The position numbers and the translations under genes were made by a program. A model generated the notes under the pieces. That model made no database searches and had not been told where the DNA came from. It saw only the letters and a list, made by a program, of their open reading frames with translations. A stretch of 64,000 bases of DNA, taken from Penium margaritaceum. Its lineage: Eukaryota > Streptophyta > Zygnematophyceae > Desmidiales > Peniaceae. Where the stretch lies: assembly GCA_023375785.1 (NCBI GenBank), contig SZWC01000088.1, positions 496,295-560,294 of the forward strand, written 5' to 3'. Position 1 is the first letter of the stretch. Every line of letters begins with the position of its first letter. Shown here in pieces: positions 1 through 12,400 of the stretch.

Positions 1-48
1 AAGTGGGTAAAGTAAATCTTTCCGAGTCAAAGTTGACGGGAAATTCCC

Positions 49-170
49 AAGCAGCCCCTAGTTTCCGTGAACCATTGTCAAAGCTTCCCTGGTTGTTTAA
101 TCATTTTTAATTAGCCTCTAATTTTTTATCTCATTTCCAAGAAGCCCCCCAATTTTTTGTTCCATTCCTA
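49..170. repeat. MULE left terminal inverted repeat
   Basis: Runs of AAGC..CCCC(T/A) blocks alternate with AT-rich spacers. The block around 49-135 matches the inverted right end with scattered mismatches and small gaps, for example TCAAAGC followed by a C-rich stretch and then AATTAGCC. Confidence 0.65.
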
Positions 171-189
171 TACAAGCCCCCAATTTTTA

Positions 190-2570
190 ACTTCACTCCT
201 ACTATGCCCCCATCGTTGCACAAATTCAACAATTGTCGGGCCGCCACGACATTGGACTTCATCGACAACAATGTGCGATGTACTTTGGTCATCTCCTCCA
301 CATTGCATCAGTGGTTACTCTTTGTTGTGTTACACGGTGATTCACTAGTCCATGATAGCAAAGTTCATGAAACAGTACCCAAATGTGAGGCTTGAGGTCT
401 ACGTACACTTGCATTGTGTCGGGTTTGACACAATCAACTTTGAGGGGTTTGATATGTTCGATGTCGTTCGTTTGTAACTATTGCACGTGACGTGGGACGA
501 TACTATATGGATGAACGCCAGGGGTTGGTCTGTCGCTGTAATTGTCTTCGTTTTCATGTTCTCGTCCAATGAGGTTGCGATGAACACAAGAATGACCAGC
601 GTACATCACTCGGTACTACTTGTTCACCGGTTTGTATTGTAGGCTACACAACATAACCGCACGCCAGCATCATATAGCGTGCAGGTAAATGTTATGGAAT
701 GAGTGAGATGCCACCGTGTTTTGTCATACCACGGATGCGTCGAATGACCAATGAAAGCAAACAAACTTTGTGCTGGTGATTTATGTCCATTTTGCTTGCT
801 ATCAACCTGACCTTACAATGTACGACGCCCGCACACCACACGTGGCGAACGTTGCTTGGTTTTACCGCCAGGCTGGTTAATTTGCGCTTCTTCACTGTCG
901 TTCTACGAACAACTACCTCTTTATATGACTACTTTAGCAAATGCAATTGTTGCACGGGTATACCAGTCTATACAATTGGGGTTTCATTTTGCGTCCCAAA
1001 TTCGCGCAACGCGAACCGGGACATACACGTATGTTGTACCATGCGACAGACCCGGTCGTGAGGTACAAAGCGACCTAGTTTGACATCCTTACATGCCTAC
1101 ACCATCCGTATGTACATCATGGCAGCCAACGGACATTTCTCCGCTCGTACTAACGGACACCTTACCAACAGGCCGGTGTGGGACCCATCCACTCCACTCA
1201 TTGACCCCATAGTTGTACAACGTGCTTGGTCCGTCATCAAGGAGGAATTGGACCGGTGGATAACCCAGAACCCCCTGCCGTCATTGTTGCCGGACCCTGT
1301 AGATTCGGCAACCATGTGCTGGGTGTTAGGCCACAGAATGCCAAATCCTTGCCCGTTGTTCAGTCCAGGTGTGTGGGATCCGTGGTCAACAATTGAGCCA
1401 CGTAGTCCCTAACTGTGTCGTGTGGGGACAACATGTAAATCAATATGAAAAATTGACTTGCAAATAACCCTCAGGGTGCGGAGAATCATTTATAGCATAC
1501 CTCCACATTCTCTCATGTCATGAACAGTGGCAATTCCACCACCAACTGTGTATCCACTTTGACCTACACGGTCTGACAATCCCATCACGAAACCTGCAAA
1601 TAAAGTGAAGATGACTTACGTAACATCGGAGAATTGAAGTTGTACTCTCCTTTTACGAAAGCAAGTTATTTCTTCATGGAATGCATGATGGTTTTTCCAA
1701 CTACACCAGTAACATGCGTGCATTGGTCAATTTCGATGAACATGTTATGTGATTTTTTTGTACTATATACAAATTCCAACAGCATCATTCAACATAGTGG
1801 AAGCCTGTATGTTTGGCCTTTGAGGACATAGGGGTATGAAGTTTTGAATGAATAATCAATCATTTATAAAATGATGTTCATTGCCCGTTAAGGACTCAAA
1901 GGGAGGAAGAACATGTATCCATACTTTCATGACATGTCAAGTAACGTTGAATATCACACAATCCTTCTCTAGGCGTTCATGTGCGTGAATGTGACATATC
2001 TTGTCATGTACACAAATAAGATAACAAGCATTAGAAATCATTTTCCACACACATCATTCATACCAGTAGTACAAAGGTCCCAAATCACATGAGGCAATCC
2101 ATTCCTGAACGTAGAGTGGCCGACTATGAATTCACATACTGACATCACATGCAGCACATGGATGCCATCCATATATTCTAGTGCATCGTAAAACACCTCC
2201 ACAGATGGTCCTCCTGACACATCCTCCCTACAACACTCTGAACTAAGTGTTGTGCCACGTGTAATCTGGCACCCATGCTTCCCACATGTCATGTTCCCCG
2301 TAGACACAAGAGCAAATCTTCACTTCCGTAGATGAATCCAACAAGTGACTCCTCTCCTGTATACCTGTTCTTCAATTGTCTGGAACGTTAGGCAGCATCT
2401 TGAACCAAGTTGTAACCTACAAACGTGAACAAGCACAATAGGAGACATGAAAACACATTATAATACAAGCTAGGACATGCTATCAATGTGTGACCTGAAC
2501 AGGAGTTGCTCAGCAAAACACTCACATCCCGATGACGACTGAAACTGATTGAATGTGATGCAGTCTTCAA
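190..2570. other. Left part of MULE, no recognisable gene
   Basis: Short plus-strand reading frames (for example 783-1061 and 1080-1412) and a minus-strand one (2038-2307) are present, but none shows a motif I recognise. Some MULEs carry a second gene such as a Ulp1-like protease; I see no His-Asp-Cys arrangement that would support that here. The stretch is treated as decayed internal transposon sequence. Confidence 0.4.
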
Positions 2571-2576
2571 TTACAT

Positions 2577-3560
2577 TCACATACCAAAATGCACGTCTAG
2601 AAACTCCATGCCCTGTGCCAAACCCCATCTCATCGCGTACTGCCGCCTCCATGCATCCTCTTTGGCCTCAAACTGTGCACGTCTCATCTCTTCGTCGTAG
2701 TTGAAGTCGTCATCTGAAGTCTCACTATCCAAACTCCACTCCGTACTTGTCTCCACCACACCACCCTCACCACTGTCCGTGTTGTCTTCAGCTTCCTCGT
2801 CCTCCTCCATATCCCTTTCGTTGTTTTTGGGATTGTCGTCAGACCTCTGCTCCAGTGTGATGTCACCACCATTCTCCACACCGCCTTCTTGCTCGTCACC
2901 GTGTGAAGAAGCCCCTTTAGTCTTCAGTTCCATGGCTGCTACTCGTGTCACTGCTACAGCATGCCTAGATGCACACATGGTGCCGGTGTTTGCGTTGGTC
3001 ACTACAGGTTTAGTGGTGCTGGCTGCTGCGCTTGCATCTGCGTCTGCGGGTGTCATTGCTGCAACGCCTGCGCCGCTTGTGCCTGCACCGCTATTGTCAA
3101 ATGGTGCGCCTGTTCCGGCAGCCAACGTGTAGCCTGCCAAAGCATCTCGTGCGCTACTGTCCAACGTTGTTGCAGCCTTCCGTGCAGCCTGCCAAAGAGA
3201 CTCCCGAGGTTGAATGAGCTCGCGTGTTGTAGCTGCAAGCGGGTTCATGCATTGCCCCTTGGGATGGCCTTTTAACTCGCACCTGCCAGAAATGTGGTTG
3301 GCACGCCGAAGCACCTCGCACCGCTTTCGTTTACTAGGCAGACGACCACGATCCCGGTCAGGGCCAGGCAGGTCCGAACCCCTGTGAAGCGGCTTCAAAA
3401 CCTTGAGGTTGACCCCGGGCATCGGACCGGCGTACGTGCACTTCCAGGCCGCACTCTAGGCCATGTCCGTGTAGCCGTCAGGGTCCACCCCATTCTCATT
3501 GAGGACGGCGCAGGCGTGAACGTACGGGATGTTGAGCTCCTCGAACTGCAGCACAAGTAC
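2577..3560 (-). pseudogene. MULE transposase C-terminal part: SWIM finger and basic/acidic tail
   Basis: Reading on the minus strand, the upstream part encodes a SWIM-like zinc-binding pattern. Two adjacent Cys are followed by FEELNIPYVHAC, matching the CxC...CxH layout typical of Mutator transposases after the catalytic core. One TAG stop interrupts the frame shortly afterwards, near 3461. The open part then continues for 281 codons: a basic stretch rich in Arg and Lys, a possible second Cys/His cluster (GRCELKGHPKGQCM), an Ala/Thr-rich linker and a very acidic C-terminal segment. A frameshift lies between this part and the preceding SWIM lead-in, so the product is not made as one chain from this copy. 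The assignment rests on motif order, not on any database search. Confidence 0.6.
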
Positions 3561-4450
3561 TTGCGCATGCGGTAGTCCACATTTTGTGGCTCACCACCGG
3601 CGTTTGTCACCGTGCATTGAAGATTGCCGGGGTGCACCACGTCGTAGTCTCGCGTCCGTTGCTTAATGTTCATCAGCACCTTGTCAGGTGCCGTTGCCTA
3701 ATCTCCCTTGGCGTTATGCCAACTTCCTACGCGTCGCAATTTTTTTGCACGTACGGGTAGAGGCTCGCAAAGCAATGGATTGGAAACAGCTTGTGTGCTT
3801 CCACAATCCTCGCATTTAGCAACTCAACAACATTACTGGTCGTGTGTCTGACAACATGGTCTTGGGATGCCACCCTCCCCGTTGATGCCAAAAATATACA
3901 TGCACGCCCCAGCGTTAGCAGCCGCAAGTTCATTTGAGATTTTGTTCCACTCCTCACGGGCGCCAGCCTCCAGAAGACCTCGGGCGCCTGCTTCCCGTAC
4001 GACAGTGGTGCGCTTTCTTTGATATGGTAGGTGCAGTACTTTTGATTGACTCGCGGCAGCTTCTTGCGAATGGCGGCGATGTGCCCCGCGTTGCGGCCAC
4101 TGATGATGACTGTCCGACCCTCCCGCACAGTTAAGTAAGCATTTGCAACCTGCACCATGAACCGTGCCCAACTATCCTCGTCCTCCCCGTTGCAAATGAC
4201 ATACGCCATGGGGAGTGAGTTTTTGTTCGCATCGAAGTACTACGCAATGAGTCACTTGCTTGTGGCCATTCTTCAAGTGTGTGCCGTTAAGTGTGATGAG
4301 GCAGACATGAGCCCACCGCAACTGGCACGCTCAAGGTGCCACAAAGGCGCGGTGGAACTTCTGCTTTGTGTTATCTTGGAAGGCCACAACGATGGTGTTC
4401 AGGTCCACCTTCATCAACTGCAGGTCATATACGGCATAACAAGTGATTGA
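3561..4450 (-). pseudogene. MULE transposase catalytic core fragment
   Basis: The minus-strand frame contains DANKNSLPMAYVICNGEDED followed by SWARFM, the block that in MULE transposases precedes the second catalytic acidic residue. It continues with an ISGRNAGHIAAIRK segment and CTYHIK, the conserved C..H of the core. The frame is open from 4209 to 3727. Upstream, 4210-4450 carries related sequence in broken frames, including a segment reading VDLNTIVVAFQDN. Downstream, 3395-3679 enters the SWIM region with RDYDVVHPGN before a frameshift. The protein would cut and paste the element by recognising its terminal repeats. Frame breaks make this a pseudogene. Confidence 0.65.
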
Positions 4451-5147
4451 GGATAATGGCGCACGACTTAGACATGTTGTGCACTTAATGCATGCGTGAA
4501 CATGTGCTTACCTCGTTACAGTAGACGGGGAACATCCCCTATGACTGGACCGTGTCACCCATGATCTGCTCACGTACTTTGTCACGCGCCTTCAACATTG
4601 TTGGGTAGGGCCCCTTCTCGTGTGTCATAGCCTCCACCACGTGTAGGGCCTTCGTGATGATCTAAACGACTGGTGCGAATGCGGAGTAAGTCATCACCCC
4701 ACACTCCCTAGAACTCGGTCATGTCACGTATAGTCTTTCAATGCCATTAGGTAAGAAGCGCATAAAGAAGACAACTATTGCAAGCTGTCACATGGGAAAG
4801 GACCTGTTGTCGATGTTGTGGCGGATGTGACATGCGATGACACAATGAAAGTGCGTATGCAAGTGTTGTTTCACATTTCGTGAGGGGTGTCGTTACGAAG
4901 GCGACTAGTATATTCGACGAAAGACGATTGTTTGAATCATACTACGACCTTCTACACTCAACTGTCTTCTTGCAAACCATTCGGACAACGATGCAGGATG
5001 TAGTTTCATAAAATTAAGTGATTCACGAGAAGTAATTCTTCGTCAAAAGTTCGCAACTCGGAAATGGCGACAGAATACACCATGTACCTCGTGTCTCGAG
5101 AATGTTGCTGGCAACATGGAAATGATTTTTAAAACTAGGGGCACTTT

Positions 5148-5267
5148 GGAAATGAAATTTTCGATTTCGGGCTGATTAAAAATTAAATATTAAATTAGGG
5201 GCTAATTTATAATGACTTGAGAAATGGGGGCGCTTTGAGACTTGTTTGCTGAAACTAGGGCCCACTT
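5148..5267. repeat. MULE right terminal inverted repeat
   Basis: Its reverse complement reproduces the order of blocks in the left end: CCCTAGTTTC, TCAAAGCGCCCCC, then AATTAGCCCCTAAT. Further inward both ends keep repeating C-rich and AT-rich blocks, which makes the inner limit arbitrary. Confidence 0.65.
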
Positions 5268-6240
5268 GTACTAGTGGCATTGGCTGCACGCAGGCTTGCA
5301 TCGGGGTTACGTAGTAATAAACTGAAGCCGGGTTCAAACATGTTATCTGCCTTTGAAACGAGTTTTGCTCGACCTTCCCCTCCTGTCCGAGAAGTCGTCG
5401 TCGGTGAAGTCAAGTGCTTGCTTGCGATGTCCGGTATCTGTTTCGGAAAAAACCCTGGTTGCTGCGCGAAGTCTGTCCGATTCGCGCGTATTTCTTGGAC
5501 TGGGAGTCTCTTCCGCAAGGAAAATCGCTCTCAGAGAGGGCCTGTCTTCCGGACGCGACAGAAGTGCTGAAAAAAAGCCTAAAAAATACTCGATGGGCTG
5601 TCGGTGGACAGAAACACCGACCGTAGACAGAATTGCCGTCGCGGAAGTCATTGTGCGGCGGATTTTCTGACGTCAGCGCTGATTCTTGGATACCGAACCG
5701 AATGCATAGGGTTACTACGTAACCCCAAAAACCCCCGCAAAGTTGAGATGTCTGTTATCTATCGAGAGGAAGTGGACAAGACGGAGTGAGGAAGTGCGTT
5801 TAGTAGGTAAAGGGCATTGAAGCCCAAAAAACTACGTCATGCTCGAGAGTTGCCGGTACCTTTACGTCATGGTCGGGCCGATGGCGTCGGGCAGGCTTCA
5901 TGCACGTATCGAGGGTCTTTCGCGCACTCTACATCCACTTCAGACTACCCGCCAACGCAAGAGGAACGCAAGCGCGCGTGAATGCCAAGACGGCTAGCAT
6001 CGCGATCCGGTGAAGATGCGCTGGCGGCGCACGCCAGCTGTGGTGGCGGTGGGCTATTTGAGAGCAAGCGAAAAGTCGTTCAGCCAAAAGAGGCCTGACA
6101 CGTCATTTAGAGAACTTAGTCGACAGCATCAGACCTATCCATAGAGGACGGCTTTGATTGGTCCGCCTAAGGTTCGGACCGCATTCCTCGGCTTTCTCGA
6201 GGTTGCTTTGTTTGATAAATGGGTACGTCGTATCGAAAAC
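5268..6240. other. Intergenic, no gene recognised
   Basis: Moderately GC-rich sequence with overlapping short open frames on both strands (5274-5789). They share no recognisable domain and are mutually overlapping, which is typical of non-coding GC-rich DNA. I see no repeat or RNA gene here. Confidence 0.4.
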
Positions 6241-9080
6241 AACAAGTTATCCAATAACCCGAGAGATCAGTCATAAGTTCAGCATAGTTCAATAATATTA
6301 TATTCACAACAATGCCCCATCTAACCTAAATCGTCTAACATGTCAGACGACAAAGTTATGAGGTAACCCATGCCCGTTGTGAGAAAACAATGGCCCATCC
6401 GTATGAAATAATTCACTTCAAAAATACCTTGGTTTCCGGTTCTTGATATCAATGAGCCCCGACTTCCGAAATCAGATCTTAAGACGCCTCGTAAGAGGAG
6501 TGTTTGTCGCAAGGTACCCTATCAGGTACGTTGTCATCATCGAACGTTTTCCACTTTACGATTTTGAGAGAATTATTGAGTGTAAATTAGTTTTGGGATT
6601 TTTTTTTGTATAATCTCCTTGACGGAATAGAGTACAACGATGATCAATTATAATGAGAAACAACTCCCAAAACATGTCATTGGTAAATTCCCTGGATGGG
6701 GTACATACTCATAGCTGAAAAAGCCATGAATGCCAGGGTATTTTGTGTACGAACAATGTACACCAAAACGTTAAATGAGGCTTATTACGATAGAAAAAGT
6801 GATGAAGAGGTTTCAAGTGATAGAAACCCAAAGGTGGGGTGACCCGTCACCAACTTCTAAGCAAAGGGGGATTTGGCGATGTCAGTCTCCAAAACTAGGC
6901 TACCTTTGTGTTTTATTCCAAGTAAAAATGACCCCTCCTAACCTAAAAGCATGGAGATTCCAACTTCATCCTTTCTAAATTCAACAAGGCCCCATATATT
7001 GTTATACATAAGCTAAGTAAAAGTTTGTCACAAAAATCATCGAATGAAGAGTTTATTCTTAAGAAATGTGAAATAAAAAACAAAGATAGAAAAATTATTT
7101 TAGAACATGCACAAGAAATGAATGATGTTTTTTACTTTTGAAAAATTAGTAATATCAGTAAAATGATTACTACACAGTGTGGTTAAATAATGAATCACCA
7201 TGCGTGAAAAATGTTGAAGATGTACCAACCATAATAAGAAAAAAGGAGTTTAAAAACCATAGGACCACCATTATTCCAAAATGCCATGAAAACATATCAT
7301 GATGTGAGGAATGCAACTATTTCCATATAAACCAAGATTAGAAGGCATGATATTTGCTTCAAATTGAGGCGATACCTTATAACATGACAAATGATGAAGT
7401 TTGATCAAATGGCTACATAAAATATTACTTGTGAACAAATATTTTTGAATGAATGAATATCTATTTTTGGATAGATAATGGAATTTAGATTTTAAATGAA
7501 AGAGATAAAGGGAATAGTTTACAATATTATTCCATGTAAATTAATTTAAGCATACGACAAAATCTAACCAGAATTTTGTTTTAATTATGATACACTTGAG
7601 TCAACCTTCATCTTCTACCGAATGCCATATTTATAATGCAACTAAAGCACATGTAATGATCATGTGCTTGTTTAAAGGTAATGAACCACATGAATTCATT
7701 AGGTTGATGAGCATTCATGCATTAGATCCTCATGCTTCTTAGACATCTAACTGTAAAATGAATATAAGAGATTCCAAGAGATATGAATGTTATAGTAAGA
7801 ATGCTTCTTATGGGTGTCTACATCAAACCTGTAAACTAATGCCAATAAAGTAAGGAAAAAAGATATATTTTTAGGAAAAAATAAACTGAATATGAAAATA
7901 AAGCTATTTTCACTTTTATTAATGACATGTAGTCATTTATTATACTAATTTTTATATTAATGAATATCATTGAAATTTCAAACTATTTGTCAATTATGCA
8001 TGAAAATTCAATTTGAACAAAATTTATCACAATTTGTTGTTTTATCTTAGGATTTCGCCAGGTGTGACATGGTTTAATGATTCATTATATGATGGGTGCG
8101 ATTATCAACGAAGGGAAGAAATCAGAATTACTCTGATCTGATTGCTAAATTCGGTTTCTTGGCTGCTTGGTATTAGGGTGAAAACTATTCCTAAAATAAC
8201 TTAAAAATAGTTTTAAATTATAGTTCATTAGACTTAGAATATTGGTATTTTGGGCAGAATAATACAGGGATGGAATGATTCTTAGCTCCAATTTGATCTA
8301 GTTGATATCGTTGAGGGTGTTAGGGTAATAATTTGATAAAAAATTAGATTGAACTAGTCGAGATCATATGATTTTTCTACATCTTACATTAGGTCTTATG
8401 TTATTATGAAAGAAGAAAGTAAAGAATATGAATTTACTAGTTTTTGAACATAAATGATAATATAATATGCAAATAAATACATTTTATTTTATTTTTTATA
8501 AGATCTAAATAGTGAGATTCAATTTTGTATTTTAAAAACGCATTTTCATGAAATTAGAATCAATCTTTGGGTTGTTATGGGTGATGTATACTTGAAAAGG
8601 TTCCATATAACCATTAAATATTTAGAGGAAGACCCATGGAAAACTAATATTTTCCCTTTTCAGCATATAAAAATGAAGATTGTGAAGAATTGATTAATCT
8701 GATTAATACATCATTAATTATATTTTACGGAAGTTTTTATTATTTTTTAATTAATTAAAGTATAAGTCCCTTTAGATTTGTAATTAGGAAATGTACATTG
8801 ATATGTTTACCATGTTCATACCCGCCTTTTGTCATGACAAACTACAACCATCAAGTGCCTAATGTCTTGAGCTGACTAGCCAAAGAATCTTAGTGTAAAT
8901 GGTGGATTATCAGGAATATTGGGAATTTTTAATGTGTGGTAGTGGGAGGTTTTCCACCCTTGAGGGGGTCGTAATGTGTGGTGTTCGTCTTAGATTTTGA
9001 TGAAGCCTTACGAAATCATTTTCTTGATGTAGGTAAGATGATTTCATTTCCCTAAGATGGAGACTGGCTGTGTTTTTCTC
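6241..9080. other. AT-rich intergenic block
   Basis: About 2.8 kb of conspicuously AT-rich sequence with stops in all frames; no frame of 60 codons occurs from about 6980 to 9110. It contains many A/T runs but no clear tandem unit, terminal repeat, tRNA or rRNA that I can identify. The composition changes abruptly on both sides, and the right edge is only about 0.4 kb before the START gene's first codon. It may include that gene's promoter region, but no specific element can be pointed to. Confidence 0.5.
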
Positions 9081-9474
9081 CTATCAAAAGAAGTACACCG
9101 CAGCCAGTCCAGCCTCTAGCGGCGCGATTCCAGGCTACCGCCTCCGAAGCAACCCTCGCCTCCCGTCCACGCCTGCAGCTGCTGCGTCCGACAGGGATTC
9201 CGCGTCCAGGCCGCCATGCACATAAGCGATTGCGTCAAGCAACATGCCGTCTCCCACCTCAGCGAAGCTGCCTTTGCGCAGCTCCGTTGCTGCTGAAAGG
9301 TGGGCAGCTGGGTTAGGTTTGGCCCATAGCTCGGCGCTAGGAGCCACAAGTGCAGACAACCAGACATCTGAGACACGGCGGACGACAGGCTCTCCAGAGC
9401 TCTCTGGTCGAGCTTGCATCGGGCTCCTCATCGCGGGTGTCCCGTAGCTACAGCTCTACTTGTCGTTTTCGGCC

Positions 9475-12400
9475 ATGAACACCATGTTGAAGCCCGGGGC
9501 GCTGCTGTTCGGGAAGCGGTCGGCTGTCGAGGAGCTTCCAGTCGCGGAGCTATGGGTGGAACTCATGCTAATGCTCGTCCCCATTTGGGTGGCTATACTA
9601 GCTGGTCTCATTCTCGGCTGGTCCTGGCGGCCTAGATGGGTCTCTCTCCTCTTCGTGGCTCTTCGCTCTCGTCCAAGACTTGCGTGGTCCGTTCCCCCCG
9701 GCTTTGGAGCTCGACGCCTATGGCTGGCTGCAACAGCAGCTGCAGCGGCACCTTGGGTGAGAGACGCAGGGCAGAAGATTGTCACTTGGATCAGTGTTTT
9801 GAGTGAGAGGTGGCGGAAGATGAAGGCGCAGATGGTGGCCCTGCAAGCAGAGGCGGCTTCGTGCTTGCCTGCCGGCCGCCTCACGCTGAGGGCCAAGCGA
9901 GTGATCCTNTCCAGTCGCGGAGCTATGGGTGGAACTCATGCTAATGCTCGTCCCCATTTGGGTGGCTATACTAGCTGGTCTCATTCTCGGCTGGTCCTGG
10001 CGGCCTAGATGGGTCTCTCTCCTCTTCGTGGCTCTTCGCTCTCGTCCAAGACTTGCGTGGTCCGTTCCCCCCGGCTTTGGAGCTCGACGCCTATGGCTGG
10101 CTGCAACAGCAGCTGCAGCGGCACCTTGGGTGAGAGACGCAGGGCAGAAGATTGTCACTTGGATCAGTGTTTTGAGTGAGAGGTGGCGGAAGATGAAGGC
10201 GCAGATGGTGGCCCTGCAAGCAGAGGCGGCTTCGTGCTTGCCTGCCGGCCGCCTCACGCTGAGGGCCAAGCGAGTGATCCTCGAGGAGAGGCTTGAGCGA
10301 CAGCGCGAGCTGGCTGAGACCAGCGCACAGGCCATGCAGGCACAGGCGGATCACGCGGCGTCACCCGCGCGTGCTGATGTAGCCGCGAGCACGGCTCAGG
10401 AGGTGAAGGGCGGCTTCCAGCGAGTTGATTCCGCGTCATTCGACTCACAAGACGGGCTCCAGCTGTCGCTGCTCTCGTCCTCGGCAGAGCAGTCCGAAGG
10501 GGACAACGACTCGGATGCTGAATCCCCGTAAGCTCTTTCCCCTTACTGCTGCAGCTCCGCTTCTGCTCCCCGGGCCATATTGCTTCGTCCTGCTACAACT
10601 CCACGCTGGCCCTTGCATTCGCGCCAGAGGGTCAGGTTGCTCACAGCGTTCTCAACAATCGCTTGGGTGTTTGCTGCAGCAGGACTCCACCCCTGGCCTC
10701 GTCTCACCTCGCTCACCTGGTGACGGACGATGATCTTGAAGAGTTTTCTTCGAAGCTCGAGGAGCAAGACGGGGGTCCCATGTGGTCACTGCTTATGGAA
10801 AAATCGACCACCGGCATGAAGTACTTCGCGTGGCGCCGGGATCCTAAGGTAGGCGCGGTGTATTTCGAAACATTCGTTCTTGAAGAACTTGGCCTCCTGT
10901 GTCGGTGCTGGCTTCATGCGAGGAAAGGATAACCTTAGGTACTGAAGAGCCGGTTTGCTCTTTGTTGCACATGCAGAGCGGTCCGACCGAGTATCGCAGC
11001 CGTACTGTGGTAGAGAACTGCTCGCCTGAGACGATGCGGGACTTCTTCTGGGATGACGACTTCCGCCCCTACTGGGACGACATGCTGGTCCAGTGGCGCA
11101 CGCTGGACGAGTGCCACCTCAGTGGAGTGCAAATCGTCCAGTGGGTTCGCAAGGTGAGGCGAAGACCATTGTGCGTCACGCTCGGGGACGCGGGGCTGCA
11201 CATGGCTTGCATGTGAGGGTTGCCTCTGATTGAGGCATAGAAAGCCGAGGAGAGCAGCCTCTTCCTCTATCTATTGCTTGATTGATTGAGCAGCTGCGAC
11301 TACATGCCGCACAGTACTGCCCCTGGCATCTCTTCATGACGAACCCACCTCTTCCCTCGTCCTGTCCCTTCGCTCGTCTCCTCAAGCGGTTTGGTTTGAA
11401 AGTTTCCGCTGTGTTTGGTTACCTGTGGCTTTGTGTCAATTGCAGTTTCCGTTCTTCTGCAAAGATCGGGAGTATGTGATTGGCCGTCGCATCTGGTCGC
11501 ATGATGGAACTTACTATTGCATCACGAAGGTGGGTATACATATGATCGTAGCCCTTTCATGCATTGCTTGATGGATGATTGGTTTCAGTTAAGCACTATT
11601 CCATGTGCCAGCTTGAGTTCTGTAAAGAGGGGTGCTGTGCCGGTTGGTGGTGGACAGGTCGTTTCCCGCAGTCCTGTGCTTGCAGCAGAGGGCTTTGTTG
11701 TGGAAAGCGCTCTTGAAGATGAACCCAGAATTGTCTCGCCTATATTGTTGTGGAGGAATAGAGATTTGTGTAGTGTAAATATATTGAACGGTCTGTCCCT
11801 GCCTTCTGACTCATGAATCTATGATGGCAGGGCGTCAGCCATCCCGACGTGCCTCCAAAGGACAAGCCCAGGCGTGTGGACATCTTCTATTCCAGCTGGC
11901 GCATTCGCAGTGGTGCGTGCTAGTTTTCAACTTTCATCTCTGTGATAGCTCCTGTACCATTCACCAGATCCTGTGGCATGAAGGGCTAATCGGCTCTATC
12001 GCACGACTTGTGGAGTTTATTCCTCTCAACCGTGCCTTCCTTTGCTTTGCTCGGTATTACCTTGCAGTTGAGGGCGGAGCATGCGAGGTGATGCTGTTCC
12101 ACCATGAGGAAATGGGCATCCAGCGTGATTTGGCAAAACTCGGGGTTCGTCAGGGCATGTGGGCAGCTGTTCGCAAGATTGAACCTGGTGTGCGGAGGTT
12201 TCAGAAGCAGTACGGCGGTGAGAGCACCATGCCCATCTCTCGCTCGGTCTCTATGGCACGCCTGCACACTCCGATCATGCCTCTGACATCGAGCCCAAGT
12301 GATCAAGGCGGAGGGGGATGTGGAGCAGGCTCACAAGGAATGAAGCGCCGGTGGGTGAGCTCTTGCGACTTAATGCGCCAGCAGCGCACCCCTTCCATGT

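Larger units (their letters stand above)
49..5267 (-). mobile_element. Degenerate Mutator-like (MULE) DNA transposon
   Basis: The two ends are long, imperfect inverted repeats. The left end, starting AAGCAGCCCCTAG, aligns with the reverse complement of the right end, starting AAGTGGGCCCTAG, and the match continues for roughly 80-100 bases through a shared AATTAGCC(T/C)CTAAT block. Between them lies a minus-strand transposase remnant with the MULE core, a SWIM-type zinc finger and a basic tail. Long AT-rich inverted repeats together with this transposase identify a Mutator-superfamily element. No convincing 9-bp target duplication is visible on either side, so the exact boundaries are uncertain by some tens of bases. 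The coding region is disabled by a frameshift and stops, so the copy should be inactive. Confidence 0.75.

Noticed and set aside
2701-3275. Plus-strand Ser- and Cys-rich frames in the MULE
   Set aside because: They are shadows of the minus-strand transposase tail.
49-5267. Target-site duplication of the MULE
   Set aside because: No 8-11-bp match is visible beside either proposed end.
5274-5789. Overlapping open frames on both strands
   Set aside because: No domain, no codon signal I can judge by eye, and mutual overlap; treated as chance.
9116-9447. Minus- and plus-strand frames just upstream of the START gene
   Set aside because: No recognisable content; probably promoter or 5' untranslated sequence.
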